64,000 nucleotides of DNA from Malurus cyaneus samueli (GCA_009741485.1 CM019238.1:13834340-13898339), one strand, 5' to 3'. Shown: positions 1 through 14,105, numbered from the stretch's first letter. Translations and numbers: made by a program. Notes: generated by a model from the sequence alone, not told the origin.

Positions 1-1909
1 TCCTGGGGAGCACAAATCCAGCACTGTGGAAGACTCCCCAGGACCTGTGAATGGTCTGCAAACCCACAGACTCACTTTATTCCTCTGTTTGTCCTTTAAT
101 GGGATTTTTATAGGATTATTTTCCATTGGAGTGTACTCCCTGTGCTCCCACAGACCACACATGGCACAAATCCCCAACTCAGCCCAGCAGGACTCAGCCC
201 TGAACCCAAACATTTCCAAAATATCTGCCAGCACAATTAAAAACCCTCAAATTCCCTAATAATTAAGGAAGAAGACGACACGAGCGGCCCATCTTTTGGA
301 TCTGCAGCTGGAGGAGGGAGGCAGATTCCGGGGCACATCTGCATCAAATCCCAGCTCCGGCTCTGGGAGCAATAACCTCGCAGGTGCTGGGGCTGGGATG
401 TCTCCCTGCATCCCAAATCCTCGCCAGATCCTTTCCCTCCGTGAGAAGCCTCTGAAATTAAATTGCCTTTAATTGGTTTAGGGTTCTGCTTCTGCCGCTG
501 TCACATCTTGGAAGCTGGAAAAGGCTCCAGCCTGGAATTCTTTACGATCTCGGTTTCCATTTCGTTATATTTTCCAAGTTGCTTTCCTGTTTTCCTGTTG
601 CCAAAAACACGTTTCGGCAAAGAGGAAAATAATTCACATTCCAAGTGTTGGAAACAATTGTTTCAGCCCAGAAATTTGGGAAAACCTGATACTTCTTTAT
701 CGGCAGACCCTGTGGTGATGGATTTTTATCCCCAATTATTGGCACAGGGAGGGAGCCCAATGTTCACGTTCCTCCCTGGATTTTGGGTCCATAACTCCAA
801 TATCAGGGTCTGGTATTTTTCAGATCACACAAAATTGGAGTTTCTATTCTCATCAGCTCCAAAATATTTTGTCATAGAGCAAAACTAACAGGGAAGCTGG
901 AAAAAGGGCAGGGAAAGGGCTCTGGGATCGGAAAATCTTGCTCTGTCTGGAGCTGCTCCTTCCAGAGCTCAGTTCAGAAGAAAAAAAATCTCTTTTGGTG
1001 TTAGGAAAGGCCATGAAAGGAAAAATCTTTTTACTGGGGCAGAAAGCCAAGGGAACTTCTCCAGCTCCTTATCTCCCATCCTGAGCATTTTCCATGTTTT
1101 TAAGCCACAAACCTGCCCATGCTGGGACCATTCCTGCCCTGCAGCCCCGGGAATGAAAATGTGGGAATGAAGAGCTTGAAGTTCCCAAAAGCTGCTGCTC
1201 CAAACACAGAGGGATGTTAGTATGGTCATGTTGGGATTATTTTCCCTGGGAATATGCTGGTGGAGCATCCTTGATCAGCAAATGGGTGTCAAATCCCTGG
1301 AAAATAAAAAATAATGGATTTACAAATTTCTCAAGGTCAGGGATTGGGGGAAATTAGCATTTTCTTTTAGCTGAATTTTTTTTAAATATAGGGGAAAAGG
1401 GAAATTATTTAAATTTCCTTAGGAGCAGCCACAAACTATCTTTGGAAGGAAAAGATGGGAAAGAGAAAAGGAGGATTTTACAGGATTATTTTACAGGGGA
1501 ATACTCAGCTGGGGCTGTTTGGCAGAGGGCAGAGGGTGATTCCCTTCTCCTGCCCTTCAGAGCAGGGAGTTGGATCCACAAAGAAAAAAAAGAGAAAATC
1601 AGAAGTTTCCAAAGCTGTGTCCCTCAGATCTCCTGGCTCCCTGCAGCTCCGAGAGGTTGGGAAGTGTTTTGCATAGGATGAAGCAATTCCTGCCAGGACA
1701 GGGGGAGAATCGGCTGCAGAGCGTCATACGCAGGGAAATGGGATGCTGCGGGGAAATAAATGGGCTCCGGGCAGGATCGGGAGGCTGAGGAAAATCAGGG
1801 ATTCGCCTCCAGATGGCAGGAGGGAGGCTTGGATCGGCTGCGGGCGGCGGGGAAACCTCCGCGCTCCCGAGATGAGAGCGGGGCTGGTACCACCCGACAG
1901 CGTGGGGTC
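1..1909. other. Intergenic, no feature recognised
   Basis: Short ORFs on both strands show no family resemblance or coding signal. No CR1 is clear. Confidence 0.7.
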
Positions 1910-2320
1910 GGCACCCCTAAATCCCAGTGTCAGCACCCCCAAATATCAGTGTCAGCATCCCCAAATCCCTGTGTTAATATCCCCCCCAATCCCAGCATTA
2001 ATATCTTCCAAACCCCAGTGTTATCACCCCTAAATCCCAGTGTCAGCATCCCCAAATCCCTGTATTAATATCCTCCCAATCCCAGCATTACTATCTTCCA
2101 AACCCCAATGTTATCAGCCCCAAATCCCAGTGTCACCGTCCCCAAATCTCTGAATTTCCATCCCCCAAACCCCATATTAGTATCCCAAAATCCCAAAGTC
2201 TCCGTATTAGCATGCCATTGTTAGCCTGACAAAACCACTGTTAACACTCCAAAATCCCACTTTTACCACCCCAAAGACCCTTATTAACATCCCCAAATCC
2301 CAGTGCCAGCACCCACAGCT
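1910..2320 (+). repeat. Minisatellite with ~22-23 bp monomers in a ~90 bp higher-order unit
   Basis: Monomers of the type cccaaatcccagtgtcagcat. The block gtcagcatccccaaatccctg starts at 1951 and again at 2042, and caatcccagcatta at 1987 and 2077, showing a four-monomer repeat of about 90 bp. Confidence 0.9.
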
Positions 2321-2696
2321 TGGAAAATCCCTCTGAGATTAAATCCAAACAATCCCAGCGCTGCCCAGGCCACCCCTGACCCCACCTGTCCCCAAGTGCC
2401 ACATCCACACTGATTTTAAAGAGATGGGGACTCCACCCCTGCCCTGGGCTGGACAGTCCCATTCCTGAAGAATTTATTTTCTTGATATCCATCCTAAAGC
2501 TCTGTCCTCTCCCACAGAACCAGGATTGGATGCTGATGTTGAACATCAAGCTGTGAAAGGAAGAGGTTTTGGAATTGAATGTTAATATGGGATGAGTGGA
2601 ACATCATTATTAACCCTTAAAAGCCTCTTTCACCCAGCCCCTGGTGCCAAATGAAGGAGATGAAGCTGCTTTTTGTGGGGTGGCTCGTGCAGGAGG

Positions 2697-2945
2697 CTAA
2701 ACTTGAACTTGAACTGGAAGAGGTTGGGTTGAGATGGGATTTTGGGAAGAAATTCCTGCCTGTGAGGGCAGTGAGGCCCTGGAATGGATTTCCACTGCAG
2801 AAGCTGTGGCTGTCCCATCCCTGGAAGTGTCCAAGGATGGTTTGGGCAGGGTTTGGACTAACCTGTGATAGGGGAAAGTGTCCAGGGTTTGGAACTGGAT
2901 GGGATTTACCGTCATTTCCAAACCAAGCCATCCCGGGATTCTGCC
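2697..2945 (+). mobile_element. CR1 LINE 3' fragment, + orientation
   Basis: Diverged but recognisable: gaaattcctgcctgtgaggg, aagctgtggctgtcccatcc, ctggaagtgtccaagg, actggatggg. Confidence 0.85.
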
Positions 2946-5714
2946 TGGGAGCAGATCCTGGTGCCCAGGAAAAATTCAGCCCTATTTGCACAACTGCTTG
3001 CCAAGGAAGCAAATTGCACATGACAAGGATTCGGTTTGAGTTTACAGCTCAGGGGGAGAAAAAAACCCAAAATAAACAACTCCTGTGCAGAAAGGGTTCA
3101 CTTCAAATCTGGGAAACTCCAAACTGAGCAGCTTGATAAGCATTGGCTTCCCAGTGTCCAAAATCCCAGCTCTGAACTCTCCAGGAGTGGATCTGAGCAT
3201 GAAGGATGGAGGAATTGCTAAACCCCACTGATCCCACATTCTCTCCCACTGGAAGGGCTGGCCTGGGAGCATTGTCTGTCTCATTTATTGTTAATAACAT
3301 CCATGGTGCACCCACACTGAGCCCTTTGCAACGTGTCCAGTGTTTGGGCATCGTGTGCCACGGCCATCTGGGCCTTGTTTGGAGCCCCTCGCAGTCACAG
3401 GGGTCCATGTGCAACTGATAAAGGCCAATTTGGGGTGGATGCAAGGGGGGGCACCCCTCTCCAGGCTGGTCCAAGAAGGACGCCCTATATGTTTTGGAAG
3501 TGCTAAACCCCAGGGAAATTACTTCATCCAAACCCGCTCCAGACCCCAGTAATGAAGGCTGTGATGTAGCCAGTGTTCACCCATGTTGACTTTACAGTAC
3601 TGGAATTAATCCATGTGCATTGCAGCTCGGTGAAATCATTTCCAGCCCGTAGCAGCTCCGGGGCTGACTTCATCCTCACAGCCCCAGATGCAGATCCTCG
3701 GAGTCGGGGAAATCAGGGAGAGGATGGAAAGGCTGCTCTCCGTGCATGGATTCGCAGGGATGTGGGATTGTCCTGGGCACCATCCCGATCTCACAGCTCC
3801 GTGAGGCTCCTCGGAGCTCTGCTCATCTGTGCTTCCCACAGGGCTGGAGTCAGGGGGATTTGCTGCTCCCTCCATGGGTTTATTCCATTTTAACCCCTGT
3901 AAAAATCCCAATAATCTCACCGTGACTGCGGCTTGTCCAGGGTGCGAATTCCGTCCGATGCTGTCGGCCGTGTCCAGAGCATCCTTGGGAAGGGGATGAG
4001 CGAGCACGGGGCTTTCCTCACTGCCATGAATCCCACTGCCCTCATCCTGGCAATCTTTGTGTCCTTTAAAGATGGACACTCCGGGGATTTTGTGCTGTTT
4101 GGGCCACAAAAATTGAAAAGATGGGATGTCCTGGCTGTGAGTGCCCTCCTGGGAGCTCATCCCAGCTCCAGGCTGTGGGCTCAGAGGAGCTGAGAAAAGC
4201 ACAGATCCCTCCAGGTCTGGCCATGAAATCCATTCCCATCCCTGCTTCCCTTCTTTTCCTCCATCCCTATTTTTTATTGCCATTTTCTCAGTCAAAATGC
4301 AGCTGCCTTTTCCTGGGTTGTTCTCGCTCCCTTATCTAAGAGACAATAAGGAGCTTCTGCAAGGTGAGCACCACTCCAAACCCTGAGTTTGGGGCTGTTT
4401 CATCAATTCCAATAAAACTGAAATCCTTTGGGGATGGATTCTGCTTTTCCAAGCTCTCCCTTGCTACCTCCTGCTGGAGGTCAGGGGGGAAATGTCCCTG
4501 GGGACCTCCAGCACCTCCCACATCAGGAGAGTCCCCAGGACGGATGCTCTGCTCCTGTCTCTGCAGCACAGGGAAATTATTGGGAATTCTTGGATATTCA
4601 GCTTTCCCAGGAACTTCCTGAGCTGCTAAAAGGCTCTGTGGCAGCAGGATTTTAAAATATCTCTGAGGATAATTCCTTAAATAAGGGAGAGAGCTCTGGA
4701 CATTGCTGTGGGCATTCCAGGATGCCCCTTGGAATATTACAGGCTGTAGGGAAAGTGCAAAATATGAGTATCCAAAAGGATTTATCAATCCCTGTATTTT
4801 TGCTGGGCTGTTTGCTGTCATACCTAACCCCTGTCATGTAATTTAATTAAGTTTGTTTAATTTCTTTCTTTTAAAAAAAATGCATCTGGGACTGGTAAAC
4901 TTAATTAAAAAGAAACATTGTTAAGCAGCCTGATACAGCTATAATTTGATTTAAAGTACTGGATGATACCAACATTATAAATGTAAAGTGATATGGCTTT
5001 TTTTGGAAAAAGAAAAGGACCTAAATGAACTTAAAATCCTTCTTTCATTTGAGCCGGGGTTAATTGTGAAAGCTTTCTTCCTCCTGTTCTCTGGCTGTAG
5101 GGCTTTTCCAAGCGGGGTAAGAAATATTCCCTCCTCAAACAAAGGATTGCTGAATTATTTGTGCTCTGCAGCCAAGCCAGGTTTCGGTACCTTTGTTCAT
5201 GGAATGCAAAGTCCTGAGTGTCCCAAAATCAGTGCCAGGGTCTCACAGATTCCAAAGGTACCAGGACATTCGGGATTATTTCCATTTGTTTGTGGAAAAA
5301 TCTCCTGAATTTCAGGGAAGCTTCCACCCAGCACAAGTGGGAGAGGTAGAAGCTGCCATCAGAACTTGTTTATAACATTATTATAAACATATTTTGTGGG
5401 ATATAACACAATGTTCCGTGGGATTGGTGCTTTTCCTGACTGAAATCCAAGCGAGTCCATCTCCTCCGCTCGGCGGCCGCAGAGGATCCGGCGGATGCCG
5501 GGCTCACGCTGCGTATCCCGGCCATAAAGCCGGGATATCCTGTGTTGCCCCTACCAAATCCTTCCCAAATCTCCCTGCTGGGGTCGAGCCGTGCTGTGCC
5601 GGCTCGGGAATTCACGCTCGGAGAGAGAGAAAAAAACTGAGGGAGGCTGAAAACTGTCCCAGCTCCACGGCAGCGCTGCGGGGTCGGGGCTGGGGTGATC
5701 TGCTGGTTCTGTCG
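2946..5714. other. Intergenic, no feature recognised
   Basis: Moderately G+C-rich. The 219-codon minus-strand frame at 3,636-4,295 has no recognisable domain and looks accidental. Confidence 0.65.
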
Positions 5715-5935
5715 GGGAGGAAACTGGGATTGGGGCTGTAATGGGATTGGGGCTGTAATGGGATTGGGGCTGGAGTGGGATTGGGGCAGGAGAGGGATTG
5801 GGGCTGGTGTAGGGTGGGGGTTGGAATGGGATTGGGGCTGGAGCAGGATTGAGGCTGGGATGGGATTGGGGTTGGAGAGGGATTGGGGATGGAATGGGAT
5901 TGGGACTGGAGTAGGATTGGGGCTGGAGGTGGATG
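5715..5935 (+). repeat. Minisatellite of gggattggggctggaat type (~17-18 bp)
   Basis: About a dozen imperfect tandem units. The minus-strand ORFs here are Pro-rich by-products of the repeat. Confidence 0.9.
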
Positions 5936-8900
5936 GCACCGACCAACCTCCCACCAGTGCTGCAAAGCCGTTTCCTAATTCAACACGGGATGAAAAGGCT
6001 TTTTAAGGCAGCAAAATAATTTTGTAGGAGCGGCAGGGTTTAACCTTTCCCTGAATTGATTTGTGGAAATATCCAAACCAGGCTGGGAGGCAGCTGAAGG
6101 GTGGAACCCTAAATCCCCTCCCTTAGAGGTGAAAATCCCGGGGATGGGCTTTGCCATCCGGAGCTGAACAAATCTTCAGGTGCCAGAGTCATGCCAGTGC
6201 AAATTTGGCACAATTTGAAACCAGAACTGAACCAAAAAATGGCAAATTAATGAAAAAATTATGAGCAATGGGTTCTTCACTAATTACGTTTTTTGTTGGG
6301 TTTCTTAAACTGCGTGTGGAACTGTTCTGATGAAAGTGGGGAAGTGGACTCATGGACAGAGCTACTTTCACTTATTTTAGTTTAAAAAATAGCACAGATA
6401 AAAATCTTAATTGAAATCCTTGAAAATTGAAATCTAAATTGAAAAATCTTAATTTCAGTTCATCGTTTCACTATCCCCTTGATTTTTTTTTCCCCCGTTC
6501 CTTTTGCCTTTAATAAGAATCAACCATCCTGTTTCTCCCTCCTCCAGGGAAGGAGGACCCGGCTGACAGACGAGGAGGAAAAGCCGAGATACGGGAGAAG
6601 GAAAACACTAAAAATAAAAAAAATATCATTTTTCCTTTGACTCCCCTGGACTACAGCGATCTGAGCTGCAATTTTAGGCGCAGACTCCAAGCTGGAAAGT
6701 GTAACAGGTTTGAATTTAACTTTCTCCCTTTAAACTTTAAATTTTATGGAACTTTATGACTGAGAAAGCACCCGAGAGCTCCCGGAGCGGCTCCGGCACA
6801 GGCAGATCCCAGAAGAAGCTTTGCAGGTGTCCCAGTAGGAGAAGGGATTTCATGTTATTTGTTGAGTGGAAACCTTGATAAATTAAAGATTTTGTCTTTT
6901 TTTTTGTCTTGCAAATTATTCTCAATGTGTTCCTGATTTGGGGGAAGATAAACAAACGGCGAGAGTTTTCAAACTCGGGGTTTTTCGCACATACAACAAC
7001 TGCAGGGATCCGTGGGGGGGTTTGTGGGAGCAGGGGAATGAAATCCCACAGATCCAGGGATCCCCTTTTTCTATCCAATTTGACAGCCATGGACACGAGA
7101 TTTTTTTAATTATTATTTTTTTATTAATTCTCTTGGTTGCATTTTATTTCTGTTATATGTTACAGAGAAAAAAAAAAAAAATCCAGGGCTGGATTTTGTA
7201 CATTTATTCCCTATGATTTAGAGGAAAGCAGATCCATTCCTTATCTCCCAGAATCCTGGGATCATTAAAGTTGGAAAAAAGCTCTAAAATCATCAAATCC
7301 AACTGTCAACCCAGCACAACCACCCTGCTCTGAGCTGAATTGTAACAATTTGAGGAAAATCCATTTTTTCAGTGCTCTTACCTCTACTCTGAGCTGCCCA
7401 GACAGGAAAACACAAAACCAACCTGGACCAGGGATGATCCTTCAGATGGAGAAAGGATCTCTCTGAGGCAGCTGGGATCCATCATCCGCTGCTCATGGCC
7501 CATCAGAGGGAAAGTTCCCAGTTGGATTTCTCCAGCAGCAAAGAGCTCTGGCAGCAGCTCCTGCTCCATCTCCGGGTGGGAAGCTCCAGCTCTGAGCAGC
7601 CCTGATCCCCGGGATTTTGGGGGAACAGCCCCGCTCCTGCTGCTTCCCCACATCTCCCCATCCCACAGCTCCTCTCTGCCCACTGCGGGGTATGAGTGAT
7701 GCCAATAAAATCCCTCAGGAAAGCACACGAAATAAAATCCTGGAGTTCCTCCCTGGCCTCCAGAGCTTCAGCAGAGCTTTCACAGCTCCACGGTGGCTCC
7801 CTGAGCTGCTGTTGCTGGGATTGGGAATTGGAGGATGTGGAGCAGGAGCCTTCGGCATCCTCAGGGCTGAGTTTTGCTGTGTTTTGCAGAGAACTGGAGG
7901 AATTCTGTTCAATATGGAAATGCTTTAAGTTTGTGGAGCATGGGACAATAAAATGGAGCAGATGCACGAATGTAGGCAGGAATCCAGGGAAAAGTGCAGT
8001 TCACCTCCCTACAGCTCATGGAAACTCCCCTGCCCCTGCTCGTGCTCCGGATAAAGGGGAAGGAGAGGGAAGGGTGAAGTCCAGGTGGGATTTTTTTCAA
8101 TCCAAACCATCTCTGCTGGCAGCGTTGGAGCCCCCCAATCTCAGCCTTTGGTGCAGGGCTGGAGGAGAAGCCAAACCCGCCCTGGCTCTCAGTTTAATGC
8201 CGTGTTCATCCCAAACCTTCATCCCTGGGAATGCCGAGGAATTGCTAATTATCTTGCAAACAGTGCTCACTGGGTTTCCAGCAGGGGAAGGGATGATTTG
8301 CCCAGGAACTGAGGGGCACAGACAGATTTGAGCAGCACTGAAAGGCAACATTCCCTCAAATACAACCAGATGTGCGAGGAATACACGACTTTCTGTGGGT
8401 AAAACCTGCTGCAGAGCCCAAATTACACTCAGCTGCTACTTCCAGGTCTCAAGGGTTAGGAGAAAGCAATTTTTTTGTGGGTGAGCCATAACCACGGCTG
8501 GCAGGATGGAGTATTGGTGAGGGCAGATGCTCCAGATCAGAGATATTAAATCCATATTCCTGATTTTTAATTGCAGCTTAGCTAAAATCCCACACAAGGC
8601 AAGGAGGTAAAGATCAGTGTATGACACTGGCAAGGAAAATTATTTTGTCCCCTCCAAATCTCCCCACTCTGCAGCGTGGGCTCCAACCAAGGGTGGGGAA
8701 GCTCTTCAGGTCCCAGTGGAGGATTTCACATTTCACATTTTGCACAGGTGGATTTTTCCTCAAACACCTGCATGTTTGACCTGCTTTGTTCCAGGAGGCC
8801 CTGGATGGAAAAGCACAGCTGGCAGTCTGTGTGAGCCCCAAAACTGTGCCCAGAGTCCTGGAGCTGGGACAGAGCATCCCAAAGGGTGGAGAAATTCCAT

Positions 8901-10444
8901 GGGAACGGGGCTGGGTGAGCTGTGGATCCTGGGGAAGGGCCTGGGGAGCCCAGCCATGGATGGGACACCAAGAGGAGAGAAAGGGATGCTCCCTGCAGAC
9001 CAAGAGTGCCCTTCATAGGATGTTTAACTCCCCCCTGGAACCAAAGCTCTCCCAAGCCTTCCCAGCTCACCTTGTTTTTCCATTATTCAAGGACTCAGCT
9101 CATTTCTCGGAGCAAATCCCCTGCTAAGGTTGCTGGGATTTGAATTTACAGCCAGGGGAGGTGTTGAGCCTCCAGGCCAGATGGTTATGTGCTAATTTCC
9201 ATGGGTTGCAGTGGGTTTGGGGATCTCAGCACAACTGTCCACATTCACAAACAAGACAAAGCCACAGGTTTGAGCTGTTTCCTACATTAAATCATCGCAT
9301 GGTTTTCTTCTCCCCTTATTGCAGAAGAGGGTTTGATTTGGGCTCTGTAATTTACAGTCACAGCCTGTGACCCAGCGCAGCCAGGAGGAAACTTTGGAAG
9401 GGAAGATAATACCGTGGAGACAGATTTTCCTCTTCCCTGAGCTGAAATTCCTCGTGAAGCTGAATTTTGTTGACCAGTTCAGCTAATTCTGATTTTCTTC
9501 TGCTCCAGCAACACCAGGCACTGACAGACTTAACTGACAGACTTTATCCTTATTTTGCACAACTCAGTGCTATTGGGTGGCAAGTCAATCACATTTATTT
9601 ACGAATTTAAAATTAAAACCAGAAAATAATACCAGTCCTCCCTAAGGGGGTGGCTGAAAAAGCAGAGTCTCACCCAGCTTTGAGCAGGGAGTTCATGCGG
9701 CTTTAATTTCCAACACAAAGAATATCTCACTGGGCCGGGGGGGTGACATCACCCTGCTCCCAAAACTTCATGTGGTTCTCTTCCTTGCTTTTAAAGCTAT
9801 TATTTTACATCTCTGCCGACAGATATTTGTATTGGCACATCTCGTGGAATATTAAGATTGTATCTTTTCTGTTTAATTTCAAAAGGCGCTTCCTAACCCG
9901 AGTGCAAGCTCGCCACTCCGAACCGTGAAGATGAGTGAAAGCTTCCCTGCAAACCTCTGAATTTATTGTTCTTCTCCCCAGTGCCTCAGCCCTTCCAAGC
10001 TTTCACTCTCATCCCTCTATATTTGCATTGAGGGCCATAATTAGTGGCATTAACCGAGGATAGAGTAGCAAAATAAAGTGGAATTTTCTGTCGGTCTCAC
10101 CCAGACATGGGCTCGGTTTAAGGACAGAGTTTGAGTCTATCTCTGCACACAGGGAAGGATGGAAAAGCCTCCAGAGTGTCCTGGGGCCAAAAATGGGGCA
10201 GAGACAGCAACGATGGACAGAAATGATGGAAACAAAGCCCTTGGAAAAGCACTTTTCACCAGAGTTAGTGGGATTGGGATAAATCACCACGTCGGGTTTG
10301 GACTCACCTGCCCTAATCTCGGGGAAGGGGAGCAAAGCTTAGTGCAGACATGGGGATTTTGTGTGGTGGAAGAACAAGCCCCCAAAACCTGCAATTCCAG
10401 CAGGAATAAACCTGCCCATCCCTGGCAGGACCGAGTTTTTCTGT
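5936..10444. other. Intergenic, only the small CR1 scrap at 7.25 kb
   Basis: Several ORFs of 100-210 codons overlap on both strands at 7.4-8.4 kb, with no recognisable protein family, splice framework or CpG island. Confidence 0.65.
7247..7330 (-). mobile_element. CR1 3'-end fragment, - orientation
   Basis: cagaatcctgggatcattaa, then gttggaaaaaagctctaaaa and catcaaatccaactgtcaac match the reverse complement of a CR1 3' tail. Confidence 0.7.
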
Positions 10445-10627
10445 GCTGAAAGAGTGGTTGAGTATTGAGCAGGCTCCCCAGGGAAGTGGTGGGGTCACCA
10501 GCCCTGGAGGTGCTCAAAAGACCAACAAACGTGGCACTTTATGATGGGGTTTAGTGGGCATGGGAGCGATCATTCAAAGCTGGACTTGATGATCTTGGAG
10601 ATCTTTTCCAGCCTCGATGATTCTGTG
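10445..10627 (+). mobile_element. CR1 3'-end fragment, + orientation (different subfamily)
   Basis: Contains ccctggaggtgctcaaaaga, ctggacttgatgatcttgga and gatcttttccagcctcgatg, then attctgtg, as in CR1 tails. Confidence 0.8.
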
Positions 10628-10802
10628 TTTTTTTTAGCCAAATTCCAGAGCAGGCTCCTCTCCACACCACGACAACCAAGACCACAGGACCCCACTGTGT
10701 CCCTGTCCTGCCCCAAATCCTGGCCACAAAACTGCTCCTCCTGCTCATCCCTTCCTGCTGCAGTGAGGGGTTGGCATCTGGAACCTGGGCACCAGGGCTG
10801 GG

Positions 10803-10885
10803 ATGTCAGGAATCAGGAATGTCAGGAATCAGGAATGTCAGGAATGTCAGCAATGTCAGGAATGTCGGGAATGTCAGGAATATCT
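10803..10885 (+). repeat. Short tandem repeat (ggaatgtca)n
   Basis: About eight imperfect 9-14 bp units of aggaatgtc / aggaatcagg. Confidence 0.9.
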
Positions 10886-13800
10886 GGAATTTTGCCATCA
10901 CAGAGCTGGGGAGGGAGAGGCCCCCAGGTGAGGGACCTGCAGCATCCACCCCAGCACTGGTGACCATTTTTCCAGGTGGGATTGGTGAGCCTGGCCCTGT
11001 TTGGGACATGTGTTGGTGCTGTGGATCCTCATCCTCTCACCCCAAATCCTGGTGGTCAGGGGAGGACTGGCCCATTTTTATTCTTGGATCAGAATTTATG
11101 ACCAAAGCCATTCAAAGCTGTCCCCGGGTACCCACGAGCTGCTTAAACATCACAGGCTGTATTCTATAAAAATAACCTCCCTCCTCTCTCAAAAGGCTTT
11201 TTGCCCTCAGATTGCTGACTCCAAGAGGGTTCCTTGGGGTCTGGTCCTGATTGGGGTTCCCAGATCTGGGGATACTGAGCAGGGAGCACAAGAAGGTGTC
11301 CCCAGCTCTGCCCAGCTCCACTCCTGCCCAGGAATATGGAATAACTCAGTATCAGCTTCCCTGTAACCATTTGGATTTCACTTTTCCTGTGTGGTTTTCC
11401 CAGCAGCTAAACTGAGAGCTCCAGCTTTTCCCTCCCCATGTTCCAGCAGTGAGGAGAGCAGGGGTGGCCCTGGGGACAGGGCACCCTGGGGCTCACCTGA
11501 GGTCACCCCCTCTCCTTCCCTGGAGCCCTTCCCTCAGGTAAAGGCAGACAGGACTCGCTTTGGTGCAATTCTAAAGGTTTTCTGCTTCATTCATGTGCTG
11601 AATTTTGCCCTCTCTAAATCCCCTCTTATTACACATTCTTGAAGTATTTTCTTTAAGTATTATGAGAAGAGTTCAACACTGCAGGAATTTTCCCCTTTAC
11701 TTAGAGGGGGAAGGGGCTGAGTCCTGGTTTTATTTCTCAGCTCTGGAGAAGCTGTGGTGAAGGAAAAGTGGTGGGAGAGCTGCTTGGAGGGATGGAAGGC
11801 TGATGGCTGGAGAAGGGATGGAACAGCTTCTCCTCACTCTCACACACAACCATCAGCCAAAAGCCAGGGGCTGGGCTGGGAAAAAACACATTAAAAACGC
11901 TGCTTTCAGCACTGAGATGTGAAATCCTGCTTTTCCAATAAGGATTTGGAGGCTGCAGTGAGATATCTCACACAAGGCCCTGATACATCACACTGGAGGT
12001 CCTGGAGAAACCCAACAGGGCATCAGCCTCAGCTGAAGGTTCTTGTGGGGCCGTGTCACATTTTAGTCTCATCCTTACCCCACCCCATTCACACTTTTTT
12101 GACTTCCCTATTGTGGAGGTGAAAACCACCCACCCCTCTCTCATCCTGGAGTGATCTGAGTGCCCTAATTTGATTTAACTCTCCCCAAATGCTGTCTGTA
12201 TTGTTTTTACTTCACTGAATCATTTCCTTAAGGTTTAATCCTATTCCCTGAGCAGACTCTGAGGGGGGGTTATGTATAAAATAACATAACAGAGATTTAT
12301 TTTAATTTACCTTTAACTAACGCAGCGCACGTGGAGGTGAAGAACCTCCTTAGGAGGTCAACCAAGAAACTTCAGCACTGGTTGGCCGCCACCATAAACT
12401 GCTCATTTCTTGCTCAGATCTGTCATTTTTGACACAAAATAAATTCAGGATTGTCCTGTGGACAGGGACACCTTGCCATAACCTCCTGGTTTGGATGGGG
12501 TCAGCCCTGAGGTGCCACAGCCCAGCAGGGATGGAGACAGGACAGAGTCACAGAAGAGCAGGGGTTCTTCAAAGTTCATGAGGGACAAAATAATCCTGGA
12601 ATGAAATTAAAGCTGTGCTGGGGAACGGGACATTTGAGAATGTCAGGGAAAACAATCTCCTGAGCGCTGTGTTATGCTACCACGGGTGTTTTCTGCCAAG
12701 AATTCCTCAGCCTTCAGCAGTTTCTGTTTGAAAGACTTTCAGGAAAAAGAAATATTTGTTAATCTGTTAATGACTAATTAGTTAATGACTCCTGTGAAAT
12801 GGCCGTTATGTTTACAAAAATTCGAGTTGACTATTGGCACTTGGAGCTCCTGTAGAACCCAGCCTGATGTTATTGCAGCCCCCAGAAGGGTCATTCAGCT
12901 GCCTCACATCCTCCCCAGTGCAGCCTCTCCAGAGCACTCAGAAACTATTTTATTCCAGTTCTAATGATCTGTGAAGCAGGGAATGAACAATTGTTGAGAT
13001 TATCCTGAAAAATCCTTGAATTTATCTGCTAGAACCAAAAATATCCCCGCACCAAATTTATAATTTGTATAAATCGATGATGGAGTGGAGATATAAAAGA
13101 GACAAATGTTAGATGCATAATTGAGTTCAGGTGATATCAAAATATTACCTCTAAGTCACCAGGCAGGTTTGTTTTGTTTTGTTGGTGTTTTTCTTTTATT
13201 TTGGTAAATGCAAAGCAAATCTTGGCAAAATCGAGAACAGCTTGAACCCAACTCAATCTCCTAAAATCTGCCCCCAAAGTGGCCGGAGAAGGCAGTGTTT
13301 GGAGGTTACCTGAGTGCTTTCACACATTAATGGACAGTATTAAAAGATCATTTCCAAGTTAAGCAAACATTTCTGGCATATTGTCTAACCCTTGCTTTAA
13401 AATTAACTTCATTATTCTGAACTTTATGCCAACTGATTATTTGCTGGACTCTCTGATGATGGTAATTCAGGACATTCCATCCCATAATTCCATAAAGACA
13501 ATAAGATTACAAAGCCCAAGCAGGCTCTGAGTCAGCCTTTGACAGATTAAAGCTCTCCAAGTCCCCTGAAAACCCTTCTCTGACACATTAATTTGACCTA
13601 AACCCTCAAAATGTTCCTGATTATATCATCTCAATCGGGCTTGATTTTTGTTTTATTTTTCAGTGTAGGAAATTAAAAAGGCTCGGTTGATCCCCAGCCA
13701 AGTTCTTGAAATGTGTTGCAATGCTGAGGAAATCAAAGATTACTCGAAATACTTTTTAATAATATGTCATGTCAGCAGAGATAAAGGTTCACACTCAGTG

Positions 13801-14019
13801 CCCTCAGCTGGCTTCCATCAGTGCTGGCCACGACCTGCCAGTCACCTCGAAATCATGAGCTTATGCTCTTCTAATTATGAACATGTTCATCAAATTCGAT
13901 TAATTTCTCTTTGTAAGAAGAATTAAATCTGCATAGGAGGGGCTGATCCTACCTGGGAGCAAGAGGTAATCCCAAATTCCCTTCCCCTGCCCTGTTCTCC
14001 ATTCATTTCTTGCCACAAG
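10886..14019. other. Intergenic, AT-richer and repeat-poor from about 12.6 kb
   Basis: No gene seen. The stretch from about 12,650 to 13,930 lacks CR1 and CpG and has the look of possible conserved non-coding DNA upstream of TBX22. Confidence 0.55.
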
Positions 14020-14105
14020 GGATCACAGAACGCTTTGGGTTTGAAGGAACCCCACAGAACATCTAATTCCAACCCTCCTGCCATGAACCACTATCCTGTG
14101 GAGTG
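14020..14105 (-). mobile_element. CR1 3'-end fragment, - orientation
   Basis: ggatcacagaacgctttggg, tttgaaggaaccccacagaa and ctaattccaaccctcctgcc are the reverse complement of a CR1 tail. Confidence 0.75.

Noticed and set aside
3636..4295. 219-codon minus-strand ORF
   Set aside because: No domain or family resemblance, a non-coding amino-acid mixture, and several overlapping frames open in the same place.
5370..5954. 194-codon Pro-rich minus-strand ORF
   Set aside because: A translation of the 17-18 bp minisatellite, with no independent coding evidence.
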